The notes under the pieces were generated by a model, which had not been told where the DNA came from, ran no database searches, and worked only from the letters and a program-made list of their open reading frames with translations. Of a stretch of 64,000 nt of DNA, positions 34,679-41,741 are shown piece after piece. The position numbers were made by a program, and so were the translations under genes. Numbering within the stretch: position 1 is the first letter of the stretch; each line of letters begins with the position of its first letter. Location: contig JAAVZR010000012.1 of assembly GCA_022791755.1 (NCBI GenBank), forward strand, positions 23,739 to 87,738, in the 5' to 3' direction. Source of the stretch: Lachnospiraceae bacterium. Lineage in GTDB: Bacteria; Bacillota; Clostridia; Lachnospirales; Lachnospiraceae.

Positions 34679-36202
34679 TTAGTGCCCCCGCCGGCTGATA
34701 ACCAACAATCCCCCATAGATCGCCGCCAGCATCCCGCAGGATATACACAGCTGTATGACTGGCTGAGAGATCAGAGGGGCTACGGCAGCTTCGGTGATTT
34801 TCTGTGCCAGGAAGCCTGCAATTCCCAGTGATCCCATGGGCCGCATCAGATGATGCAGGGCGTGATAACGGATATGGACGCAGCTGCGCACGGCAAGCAA
34901 ATGCAGCACCGTCAGAAAAAGCTGCCCGAACAAAAGTCCGTAGAGATACCCGCGGATGCCAAGCAACGGCACCAGAAACAGCACAAACAGAAGCTGAGAA
35001 ACCAGGCTGGCCACATTATGGCAGAAGGTCGTCCTTGTCTGTCCCAGGCCGTTCAGGATGCTGCCAAGGGTCGTAGACAGATAGAGGAATGGGCACAGCC
35101 AGGACAGCGTCGTGATATAACTGCCGGCCAGGGCGCTGGAAAAGAGTCGTTCTCCCATCTCATCGCCGTAGAACAGGAACAGTCCGGTACAGAGAATTCC
35201 CAAATAGATGCTGCAGGTGATCGTGCGGCTGGTGGTGACGTCGATGCGCTCCTGGTTACCGGCAGACTGGGACTGGGCCATATCCGGCAGCAGCATGACG
35301 GCGACAGAGTTTATGACGGCAGTGGGGAATAAGATAAAAGGATAGGCCATTCCGGTCAGGACACCATACACGGAGAGGGCCTGACTGCCGGTCATTCCGC
35401 CTGCCTGCAGCCGGCTGGGAATCAATACGGCCTCGGCGCTCTGGAGGACGCTGATACACAGTCTGGTGGCAGCCAGGGGGGTGGCCAAAGCCAGGATTTT
35501 GGGCAAATAGGAAAGGGAGGTTCCACTGTGAGCCGTCTTTCCACGCCGCATCAGATAGGCGGTGCCGGAAAAGAGCAGAGAGGCCAGCTCTCCGCAGACC
35601 ATTCCCCACACGGCTACCTCTGTGGTGGGGTCCTGCCCCTCGGATGTCATGACGGAAGAGATCAGAAATACGGACATGACACGGGCAATCTGCTCTGCCA
35701 GCTGGGCGAAGGCGGGGATGGAAGCCTTTTGCATCCCATAGTAATAGCCGCTGATACAGCAATGGACGGAACAGACGGGGATTGTCAGGGCCATGAGGCG
35801 AAGCAGGGCGCCGCAGCGGGCTTCCAAAAGGATGCGGTCAGCTATGAATTCGGAGCCTGCATAGAGAATCATGGCGCAGAGACAGGCCAGGGAGAAGGAG
35901 AGCATCAGTCCGGCGCGAAGAACAGACTCCGGCGCGTATTTTGTGCCCGCCCGGTGGGAAGGGAGAGCGTTTTGCGCCGCCACATACCGGGAGACGGCCG
36001 TCTGGACGGGACCGCAGCACAGGGAAAAGCAGATACTGAATACCGGAAAGATCAGCTGATATACGCCCATTCCCTCCGCTCCGATCTGCTGGGAAAGAAA
36101 AATACGATAAAAAAAGCCGATGATGCGGCTTAAAAACCCTGCCAGCGTCAAGACGATGGCGCCGGAGAGAATCGGATTTTTTTTCAGACTGGGAAAGGGC
36201 AT
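34679..36202 (-). CDS. MATE/MVF-type polysaccharide flippase (SpoVB-like)
   Basis: A 507-residue membrane protein with about 14 helices. NPILSGAIVLTLAGFLSRIIGFFYRIFLSQQIGAEGMGVYQLIFP (residues 9-53 region) is the SpoVB/MurJ-like signature, and PVFSICFSLCCGPVQTAVSRYVA follows. Family members move lipid-linked oligosaccharide precursors across the membrane; SpoVB has a role in spore cortex formation. ATG at 36202 is chosen over the upstream start at 36298 for GGAGGCGG. It is a single minus-strand gene, divergent from the SPFH gene. Confidence 0.88.
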   Translation of the reverse strand: MPFPSLKKNPILSGAIVLTLAGFLSRIIGFFYRIFLSQQIGAEGMGVYQLIFPVFSICFSLCCGPVQTAVSRYVAAQNALPSHRAGTKYAPESVLRAGLMLSFSLACLCAMILYAGSEFIADRILLEARCGALLRLMALTIPVCSVHCCISGYYYGMQKASIPAFAQLAEQIARVMSVFLISSVMTSEGQDPTTEVAVWGMVCGELASLLFSGTAYLMRRGKTAHSGTSLSYLPKILALATPLAATRLCISVLQSAEAVLIPSRLQAGGMTGSQALSVYGVLTGMAYPFILFPTAVINSVAVMLLPDMAQSQSAGNQERIDVTTSRTITCSIYLGILCTGLFLFYGDEMGERLFSSALAGSYITTLSWLCPFLYLSTTLGSILNGLGQTRTTFCHNVASLVSQLLFVLFLVPLLGIRGYLYGLLFGQLFLTVLHLLAVRSCVHIRYHALHHLMRPMGSLGIAGFLAQKITEAAVAPLISQPVIQLCISCGMLAAIYGGLLVISRRGH

Positions 36203-36263
36203 GGCGGGGCCGCCTCCAAAATGAAGATTGATACAGTCTATGTGGGTGATAGGACAAATATGT

Positions 36264-36292
36264 TTTACATTTCGGATTCTTTGCGGTATACT
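36264..36292 (+). promoter_or_regulatory. SPFH gene promoter
   Basis: TTTACA (36264-36269), 17 nt, TATACT (36287-36292), about 60 nt before the start codon. Confidence 0.6.
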
Positions 36293-36353
36293 TATCAATA
36301 TGGTACCTACAGGATGACGGACAGGAATTTATAAAGAAAGAAGGAAAGTACAG

Positions 36354-37421
36354 ATGAAAAATATTTTTAAGAGAAACCGGGCGTCTCAGACGGATTATTC
36401 CGGGCAGCCTCCCCGTAAGGGTCTGCGTTTTATTTATCCGATCGTGTTTCTTGTGGTGTTTCTCTTTGTGCTGGGCAATGCCGTGGAGGTGATTCCTTCC
36501 GGCTATACCGGCGTGGTGACGACATTCGGACAGATTCAGGAGAAGCCCATGCCCAATGGCTTTAACTGGAAGATCCCCTTTGTACAGGAGGTACTGCAAG
36601 TCAATAACAAGCAGCAGGATATCTATATTGAAGGCCAGATCTGGAGCGAAGCGAAGGATCAGACAGTGGTTTTTCTGGACGGGATCACCGTGACTTATCA
36701 GATCTCCCCGGAGCAATCTGCCTGGATTTATGCCAATGTCAGCGATTATACCAATAATCTGGTCTCCATGACCTTGGTGTCTTCGGCTATGAAGACGGCG
36801 GCCAAGACGCTGGTGACGGAGGATGTGACGAATCGAAGCCTCATCGAGCCGGCTGCCAGAGAGAGCCTGCAGGCGGCATTGGATGAAAAATACGGAACCG
36901 GTACGGTCAATGTCATCAAAGTCGTGATATCCAATATGGATTTTGAGGAAAAATATAATGAAGCCATCGAAGCCCGCCAGTTGGCTAAGATGGAGCAGGA
37001 GCGTCAGGCGATTCAGAATTCCACGAATCTGGCCAGAGCTCAGGCAGAAGCGGAGGCGGCGCGGGTGGAGGCCCAGGGGCAGGCGGATGCCGAGACGATT
37101 CTGGCCCAGGCCAAGGCGGATGCAAACCGTATTCTGTCTGCCAGCATCACCGGACAGACGCAGATGCAGGATATCATCAACAGCTGGAACGGCGTGCTGC
37201 CCTCGACTCTGCTCACAGACGGAGAGGACGGACTGTTCCGGATGTTCACCATTTCACCGTCGGAGACAGGCGGAAATGTCCAGGGTGGAGAAGCTGCGGG
37301 CACAGGAGCACAGAGCGCAGGAACCCAGAGTACGGGAGTGCAGGGCGCAGGGACTCAGGGTATGGAGTCTCCTGATCCGGAAGCAGATCGGGAGGAAGCC
37401 GCCGGAGAAGACGGACAGTGA
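36354..37421 (+). CDS. SPFH/prohibitin-domain membrane protein (HflC-like)
   Basis: A 355-residue protein anchored by one N-terminal helix (FIYPIVFLVVFLFVLGNAVEVI). The SPFH domain follows (SGYTGVVTTFGQIQEKPMPNGFNWKIP). A long coiled coil rich in Ala/Glu/Gln spans about residues 200-265. The C-terminal tail of about 50 residues is Gly/Ala/Thr/Gln-rich with near repeats of GAQSAGTQSTGVQGAGTQG. Such proteins form membrane rings or microdomains and may modulate proteases such as FtsH; no partner gene is adjacent. It has its own promoter. Confidence 0.87.
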   Translation: MKNIFKRNRASQTDYSGQPPRKGLRFIYPIVFLVVFLFVLGNAVEVIPSGYTGVVTTFGQIQEKPMPNGFNWKIPFVQEVLQVNNKQQDIYIEGQIWSEAKDQTVVFLDGITVTYQISPEQSAWIYANVSDYTNNLVSMTLVSSAMKTAAKTLVTEDVTNRSLIEPAARESLQAALDEKYGTGTVNVIKVVISNMDFEEKYNEAIEARQLAKMEQERQAIQNSTNLARAQAEAEAARVEAQGQADAETILAQAKADANRILSASITGQTQMQDIINSWNGVLPSTLLTDGEDGLFRMFTISPSETGGNVQGGEAAGTGAQSAGTQSTGVQGAGTQGMESPDPEADREEAAGEDGQ

Positions 37422-37504
37422 TACAGGGGTGAAATCCCAGGGGAAGATTGGAAAATGGAAAACGGGATGCCGAAAACAGGGTTGGGAAAATTTCGTTTTT
37501 TTTG

Positions 37505-37533
37505 TTGACAAGCTCTGTTTCCTGTTGTATAAT
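37505..37533 (+). promoter_or_regulatory. tRNA-Thr promoter
   Basis: TTGACA (37505-37510), 17 nt, TATAAT (37528-37533): a consensus promoter 30 nt before the tRNA. Confidence 0.85.
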
Positions 37534-37563
37534 ATCGAATGTCGCTTAAGCGGCATTCGGTAC

Positions 37564-37636
37564 GCTACTGTGGCTCAGTTGGTAGAGCAGCTGATTCGTA
37601 ATCAGCAGGTCAGGGGTTCGAGTCCCCTCAGTAGCT
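37564..37636 (+). tRNA. tRNA-Thr (anticodon CGT)
   Basis: The acceptor stem GCTACTG pairs with CAGTAGC. The anticodon arm GCTGA-TTCGTAA-TCAGC gives anticodon CGT, reading ACG. The T-arm AGGGGTTCGAGTCCCCT is standard. No CCA is encoded. Its 3' half from the anticodon loop on (37595 onward) is duplicated at 46913, marking the attachment site of the adjacent element. Confidence 0.95.
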
Positions 37637-37669
37637 TTTATGAGAACCCTTGATTTTCAAGGGTTTTTT
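37595..37669 (+). repeat. attL of the integrated element (tRNA 3' end plus terminator)
   Basis: This 75-nt segment runs from the tRNA anticodon loop through the terminator hairpin. It recurs at 46913-46988 with one substitution (TGAGAA versus TGAAAA) and one extra T. The intact tRNA is on this side. Confidence 0.92.
37645..37669 (+). terminator. tRNA-Thr terminator
   Basis: AACCCTTG pairs with CAAGGGTT, followed by six T. It is copied in attR. A second hairpin at 37686-37713 (AAAAGCGC/GCGCTTTT) reads as the terminator of the leftward integrase. Confidence 0.85.
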
Positions 37670-37717
37670 GTTTTTCGGGATTAGAAAAAGCGCTCTGCTG
37701 TGAGGGCGCTTTTAATG

Positions 37718-37739
37718 TTTGGTCAACATTTGGTCAACA
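37718..37739. repeat. left-end tandem arm-type sites
   Basis: TTTGGTCAACA occurs twice in tandem, about 50 nt inside attL and overlapping the integrase stop. The same doublet is near the right end (46775-46796) and again outside attR (47036-47054). These are probable arm-type integrase binding sites. Confidence 0.7.
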
Positions 37740-39053
37740 TGTGCGAGGGGGGTTCACCAACAGGCTTTGTAGGGTGTCCGCAGCCGCTACATCCATCTTT
37801 TTCAGGCTGTGAGCGTAGATATTCATCGTTGTACTTGTTTGGGCATGTCCCAGGCGACCGGAGACGGTGCGGATATCTATGTTCTGGCTGATGAGCAGCG
37901 TGGCTGATGTATGCCGGAGCCCGTGAAGAGGAATCAGAGGGAGAGGCGTTCCGCCTTCTGGAAGTGCGGCGTTATACCGGCTGATAATTTTGTGAAAGGC
38001 AGCATAGGGCGTGGATGGGTACATCTGCCGGCCGTTCCATTGAGTGAAGATGAAGTTTTGCTCAAAATCCTTTGGACTGATTTTTCCTTCCCAGGCAGTC
38101 CCCAGACGTAGGGCCTCCTGCATTTGGGCCTTGTGTTGTTCCTTGAGCATGGTCAGGATGGCAGCAGGAACGGCTACGGTACGGATAGAAGTTTTGTTTT
38201 TGGGTTCTTTGGTAATCAGTTGCCCTTTGGCCGGGTATGTGCTTTTGGTGATGCTGGCTGTCTGCGCTTGAAAGTCGATATCTGACCACTGTAATGCAAT
38301 CAATTCACCGCGCCGGCATCCTAAAAACAGAGCCATGTAAAAGAACAGCTTAAATTGCGGTTGGATCGGTTGCAATTCAGTGTAAGGTTCAACATGGTAT
38401 ACAGCTCCAGTGTCATCTTTCCGATTGCGAGCGCATTGAGGGCAGACCATAGGCCGGTCTAGGATGCTTAAAAAGAGCTGCGCCTCCTCTAGGGTAAAGT
38501 ATTTCACATCATCGGCGTTGCGATGCAGCTTTGGTGGTTCTGCGCGCTCACAGGGGTTTTCAAGGCAAACATTCCAACGGACGGCAGTGCTGTATATGGT
38601 GCTTATGGTGGAATGAATACGGCGGACGGAAGCAGGAGAGAGGGTGCCGCCTCTGGCCTTAGGAGTATTCAGAAGTTTGTTGTATAGCTGGTTCAGGGTG
38701 CGCGGCTGCAGCTTTGCCAGTTTCACGGATCCTATCGCCGGTATAATGTGATCACGTAGAAGACCGCGGTACATCCGCAGCGTGGCCGGCGCCAGGCGTT
38801 CGCTGGCGTATTCCTTTAGCCAGATGTCAGAGAAGGCTGCAAATGTGAGTTTCTCGCCGTCCAGGTATTTGCCGCTCTTTACCTGCTCTTCAAATTTTAG
38901 CGTGAAAATCTCCAGAGCCTTCTGGTTCTGCTTCTCGGTTCTGGCCGGATCGGGAGTGAAAGTCGTGCTCTCAAACAGCTGACGGCCCTGGCTGTCACGG
39001 CCGTTTGATACCCGGATCCGGTAAGTATTCCCTCTTTTAGTGATGCTTGCCAT
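37734..39053 (-). CDS. phage-type tyrosine integrase
   Basis: A 439-residue site-specific recombinase. An N-terminal arm-binding domain (MASITKRGNTYRIRVSNGRD) is followed by a core-binding SAM-like domain and the catalytic domain. The catalytic Arg is in LFLGCRRGELIALQW, then PLHGLRHTSATLL (HxxR), GRLGHAQTSTTMNIYAH (H and Tyr nucleophile). The catalytic domain carries an inserted Cys pair (CPQCARN). ATG at 39053 follows GGAGG; the open frame to 39080 has no RBS. It lies against attL and reads toward it, as expected for tRNA-targeting integrases. Confidence 0.95.
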   Translation of the reverse strand: MASITKRGNTYRIRVSNGRDSQGRQLFESTTFTPDPARTEKQNQKALEIFTLKFEEQVKSGKYLDGEKLTFAAFSDIWLKEYASERLAPATLRMYRGLLRDHIIPAIGSVKLAKLQPRTLNQLYNKLLNTPKARGGTLSPASVRRIHSTISTIYSTAVRWNVCLENPCERAEPPKLHRNADDVKYFTLEEAQLFLSILDRPMVCPQCARNRKDDTGAVYHVEPYTELQPIQPQFKLFFYMALFLGCRRGELIALQWSDIDFQAQTASITKSTYPAKGQLITKEPKNKTSIRTVAVPAAILTMLKEQHKAQMQEALRLGTAWEGKISPKDFEQNFIFTQWNGRQMYPSTPYAAFHKIISRYNAALPEGGTPLPLIPLHGLRHTSATLLISQNIDIRTVSGRLGHAQTSTTMNIYAHSLKKMDVAAADTLQSLLVNPPRTC

Positions 39054-39209
39054 GTGTGTATACCTCCATTTCAAGCGCAAAAAAAGCGCAGTTGACTAGG
39101 GCTGCACATTCGTGGTATACTATGGATGCTAAAGTCCATGGTATACGGGCGCTGCCCAGTGTATCTATCAAAGCCGGTTCCTGTTGGCGCAGGGGCCGGT
39201 TTTAATCTA

Positions 39210-39339
39210 TTGACAAACGATGTAGTGCTGACATATAATATACTTAACAAGGGAGCCGTTAGCTAGATTAAGCCTAGCCGTCGGCAAATAAGTGCAAAGA
39301 ATAGCGCCTTATCTTACCAGGACGTGGGCGCTATTTTTT
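39210..39339 (+). ncRNA. candidate antisense antitoxin RNA of a type I toxin locus
   Basis: A consensus promoter TTGACA (39210-39215), 18 nt, TATAAT (39234-39239) would start an RNA near 39246. It has no ORF with an RBS. It ends at a hairpin AATAGCGCC/GGCGCTATT with TTTTTT (39300-39339). The RNA overlaps the 3' end of the convergent toxin mRNA, including the toxin stop codon. Its first bases (ATAATATACTTAACAAGGGA) resemble, inverted, the 5' region of the toxin transcript (39462-39488). Confidence 0.65.
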
Positions 39340-39417
39340 GTGTCTGAAATTGGAAACAAGGGTAATCACAGCACAAAGCATAATTACGAACGTGAACAAG
39401 TCACTGTATGTAACCAT
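39331..39417 (-). CDS. putative holin-like type I toxin, 28 aa
   Basis: Starts MVTYSDLFTFVIMLCAVITL and ends in SNFRHKK: one hydrophobic helix and a basic tail, the pattern of the holin-like toxin family (Hol_Tox) and related Fst/TxpA peptides. A strong AAAGGAGG site lies 8 nt before ATG 39417. The stop lies inside the terminator hairpin shared with the convergent RNA. Such peptides damage the membrane when the antisense RNA is lost, which stabilises mobile elements. Family call is by pattern. Confidence 0.75.
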   Translation of the reverse strand: MVTYSDLFTFVIMLCAVITLVSNFRHKK

Positions 39418-39534
39418 TGGCACCAGCCTCCTTTCTTTCGTCCGGCGGCTGACATATCGCCCCAACGGTTCCCCTGGTAAGTATATTATGATGTCAAGGT
39501 GCGGATCGGGCCGATCGGAGCCGGCGGAGCTGTG

Positions 39535-39563
39535 AAGGGGTGGCCGTTTCGGCTACCCCTTTT
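39535..39563 (+). terminator. terminator-like hairpin
   Basis: AAGGGGTGGCCG pairs with CGGCTACCCCTT around TTT, followed by TT. It lies in the gap 39418-39675 between the toxin and the repressor. No other feature there can be supported. Confidence 0.5.
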
Positions 39564-39675
39564 GGGCGGTTTGCCGTAGTGGGGTGCCCTGATTCAGGGC
39601 ATGGGGGCCTGCCGGATCGGTGGCTGGGAACTCGACGACGATTCGTCTTTGAGTGGTACAGCCGATTTTTCAGCG

Positions 39676-40194
39676 CTATTCCCAGATACTATCATCATCC
39701 ATGAGATCCTCATCAAATTGCTTATCTTCGATTGAGGCACCAGGGATTTCATGGGCAGCGCTTACATCGTAAGGATTTTCAAGGGGCTTGCCGACGATGC
39801 GAACGACGTTGTTTCGTTGGTACTCTGGTATTTGTGTCAAATCCTCAATATAGTCAATAGTTTTCTGTTGCCCTTTCTCATTCAATTCTCTGTATTTTAT
39901 AATAATATAATTTTCATCTGGACTAAAAGGGTGAAGTTCTTCGGACTGAATTTTTGTTCCAGAAAAAAGAGCAATCACATCATCAGCAAGGTCAAGCGTT
40001 TTTGAATCTACTAAATCAGTTATAGAAACATTTAAAGCGGTTGCAATTCTTGGCAACTGCTCAAGTTTTGGGCTTCGCTCTCCTTTTTCCCAATAATATA
40101 TGGCTGATTGAGATACACCTATCATTTTGGCAAGCTTTTTCTGGGAAATTCCTTTTTCAGAACGTAGACTATAAAGCCTTTCGGAAAAGTTCAT
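39676..40194 (-). CDS. XRE-family repressor (CI-like)
   Basis: A 172-residue protein. The N-terminal HTH domain (FSERLYSLRSEKGISQKKLAKMIGVSQSAIYYWEKGERSPK, residues 3-42 region) is classic for phage repressors. The C-terminal part is acidic and ends DEDLMDDDSIWE; no LexA-type Ser/Lys autoprotease pair is clear. ATG 40194 follows GGAAGG; the longer frame to 40266 overlaps the operators. An ImmA-type peptidase in the same element suggests that induction is by ImmA cleavage rather than RecA. Confidence 0.88.
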   Translation of the reverse strand: MNFSERLYSLRSEKGISQKKLAKMIGVSQSAIYYWEKGERSPKLEQLPRIATALNVSITDLVDSKTLDLADDVIALFSGTKIQSEELHPFSPDENYIIIKYRELNEKGQQKTIDYIEDLTQIPEYQRNNVVRIVGKPLENPYDVSAAHEIPGASIEDKQFDEDLMDDDSIWE

Positions 40195-40262
40195 TTTTCT
40201 ATACCTTCCATCTATGATACTGACAGGATAGCAGTAAAAAGCGGTTAAGTCAATAAAGAAAA

Positions 40263-40322
40263 ACAACTTTTGTTATTGACATCATACAACAAATGTGATA
40301 ATCTGTCAACAACAAAAGTTGT
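40263..40322. promoter_or_regulatory. divergent switch region with repressor operators
   Basis: ACAACTTTTGTT (40263-40274) and its exact complement AACAAAAGTTGT (40311-40322) flank a promoter TTGACA (40276-40281), 17 nt, TAATCT (40299-40304) that reads right. A related half site ACAACAAATGTG is in the spacer. The arrangement is that of a lysogeny-type switch between the repressor and the Cro-like gene. Confidence 0.8.
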
Positions 40323-40336
40323 CAGGAGGTGAAAAA

Positions 40337-40534
40337 ATGAAATTGTCCATGGATAAAATCAAAATCCAGATGGCCCGTGCAAAGCTGACAATTACCGAGT
40401 TGGCGCAGCGTTACGGCGTGAGCCGCAACAGGATGAATGTTATTCTGAACCAGCGAGAAGTAACACCGGTATGCGCTGGCCGCATTGCCGACGCCCTTGG
40501 CGTAGACGTGACGGAAATTCTTTTGGATGAATAA
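40337..40534 (+). CDS. small Cro-like HTH protein, 65 aa
   Basis: A 65-residue single HTH domain: IKIQMARAKLTITELAQRYGVSRNRMNVILNQRE then a short DALGVDVTEILLDE helix. The start at 40337 follows AGGAGGT. It is first in the rightward operon and divergent from the repressor, the usual place for a Cro-type antirepressor. Assignment by domain and position. Confidence 0.85.
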   Translation: MKLSMDKIKIQMARAKLTITELAQRYGVSRNRMNVILNQREVTPVCAGRIADALGVDVTEILLDE

Positions 40535-40554
40535 TTCTTGCGACGTCGCAAGAA
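40535..40554. repeat. perfect 20-bp palindrome after the cro-like gene
   Basis: TTCTTGCGACGTCGCAAGAA is fully self-complementary. It is followed at 40560-40610 by further complementary segments (CTGTTC/GAACAG, CCCGATCGGG). There is no T-tract. It may be a regulator site or RNA processing structure between the cro-like gene and the next gene. Confidence 0.7.
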
Positions 40555-40645
40555 ATCCCCCGGCCTGTTCTGGCCGGTCCCGATCGGGAACAGATGGCCG
40601 TTCTGGTCATGGAACAATGAGGATTTACACAGAAAGTAAAAGCAT

Positions 40646-40936
40646 ATGGCACTAAGCAGAATCGAGCAGGAAGTTGTTATCAGCTTTAATGCAGAGGAGG
40701 ATACCGCAGATCTGTATACGGCAAATCCTTCCTGGATGAATAAGCTGGACAAACTTGTAAAGACCAATCCCGGCCAATTCCGGTTGATTGAAACAAACAC
40801 TTGTCAGGGCAAAGTAGTGAGTAAGCGTTACACATTTCCGAAGCGGTTTGTCAGTATCCGGTCGAAGGATGTGAAAAGGGAACTGACAGAAGAGCAAAGA
40901 GAAGAGATTTCCATACGGTTGCATGGTAGTCGCTAG
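40646..40936 (+). CDS. hypothetical element protein, 96 aa
   Basis: A 96-residue soluble protein (MALSRIEQEVVISFNAEEDT start). It has YTANPSWMNKLDKLVKTNPGQF and KRYTFPKRFVSIRSKDVKRELTEEQR, a pattern I associate with small conserved proteins of Clostridia phages and integrative elements, function unknown. The RBS is weak. It lies early in the rightward gene block between the cro-like and excisionase-like genes. Confidence 0.7.
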   Translation: MALSRIEQEVVISFNAEEDTADLYTANPSWMNKLDKLVKTNPGQFRLIETNTCQGKVVSKRYTFPKRFVSIRSKDVKRELTEEQREEISIRLHGSR

Positions 40937-41038
40937 AATCAATTCTACGGCGAAAAATCCAATTAGCTACAAGGAATTGAGACATTGAAATACTTTCAAC
41001 GATAAAATATAGGGCAAGGATAGAAAGGGGGCAAAAAA

Positions 41039-41392
41039 ATGACTGGAAAAGAAGTTACTCGATACATAAGCCTTGTCAACCGGCGCCTGTTCATTATTAT
41101 GAACTCCGGTATAGACTGGAAACCAGAGTACGGCCCGGAACTGGCGAAGATCGACCAGGAGATCGCAGCGCTGCGGCCTTTGATGGACGAGGAGCACGAA
41201 CACCGGGAAGCGGATCCGGCGCAGGTTCCGACAATGATAACCATCACCCAGGCAGCAGCCGAGACAGGGCTTTCCTATGACCATCTGCGCAAGCTATGCC
41301 TGCGGGGTGAGATTGTACACGTGAAGGCCGGCAGGAAATTCCTTATCAACAAGGAAAAGCTGATCGGGTTCCTGAACAATGGCGAGCCGTGA
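41039..41392 (+). CDS. excisionase-family DNA-binding protein with N-terminal extension
   Basis: A 117-residue protein. The last 50 residues form a MerR-type/excisionase HTH: MITITQAAAETGLSYDHLRKLCLRGEIVHVKAGRKFLINKEKL. The first 60 residues are a helical extension with no match I know. Excisionases bend DNA at att sites and direct the integrase to excision. AGAAAGGGGG precedes the start. It overlaps the next gene by 14 nt. It could instead regulate copy number or transcription. Confidence 0.8.
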   Translation: MTGKEVTRYISLVNRRLFIIMNSGIDWKPEYGPELAKIDQEIAALRPLMDEEHEHREADPAQVPTMITITQAAAETGLSYDHLRKLCLRGEIVHVKAGRKFLINKEKLIGFLNNGEP

Positions 41393-41741
41393 AGAGCTAC
41401 TTCTGAGTATCCGTCCGGATATGAAGCTGAACAAGGCGTTTTTCCTAAAAGTCTATGGCTATGAAATAACGTGGCCGGGATTTGCGGAGAAAGCACTTTC
41501 TGCTTTGGAGATGATTGCCGGATGCAGCAGAGCCCGGGAGCATTATCAAAAGATTGTAAATGACTATGAAGAGGCTTATCAGAAAGAAATGAAGGAGGTA
41601 GGCGAGTGGTATGTGCAGCAATGCGAAAGGAAAAGAAGGGAAAGAGGTGAGGAGATACGGAGACGGGAAAAAGAGAACTTACGGCAGATGAGCGACAGCA
41701 ACTTGATAGCGCTCTTAAAGAGCTTAACCGACGAGGCTTGA
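41379..41741 (+). CDS. hypothetical element protein, 120 aa
   Basis: A 120-residue, mostly helical, highly charged protein; the C-terminal half is a coiled-coil-like basic/acidic stretch (WYVQQCERKRRERGEEIRRR) ending SNLIALLKSLTDEA. It overlaps the excisionase-like gene (14 nt) and the RepA-like gene (4 nt), so it is translated with both. It may be a partner of the replication ATPase, which is inference from position. Confidence 0.75.
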   Translation: MASREELLLSIRPDMKLNKAFFLKVYGYEITWPGFAEKALSALEMIAGCSRAREHYQKIVNDYEEAYQKEMKEVGEWYVQQCERKRRERGEEIRRREKENLRQMSDSNLIALLKSLTDEA

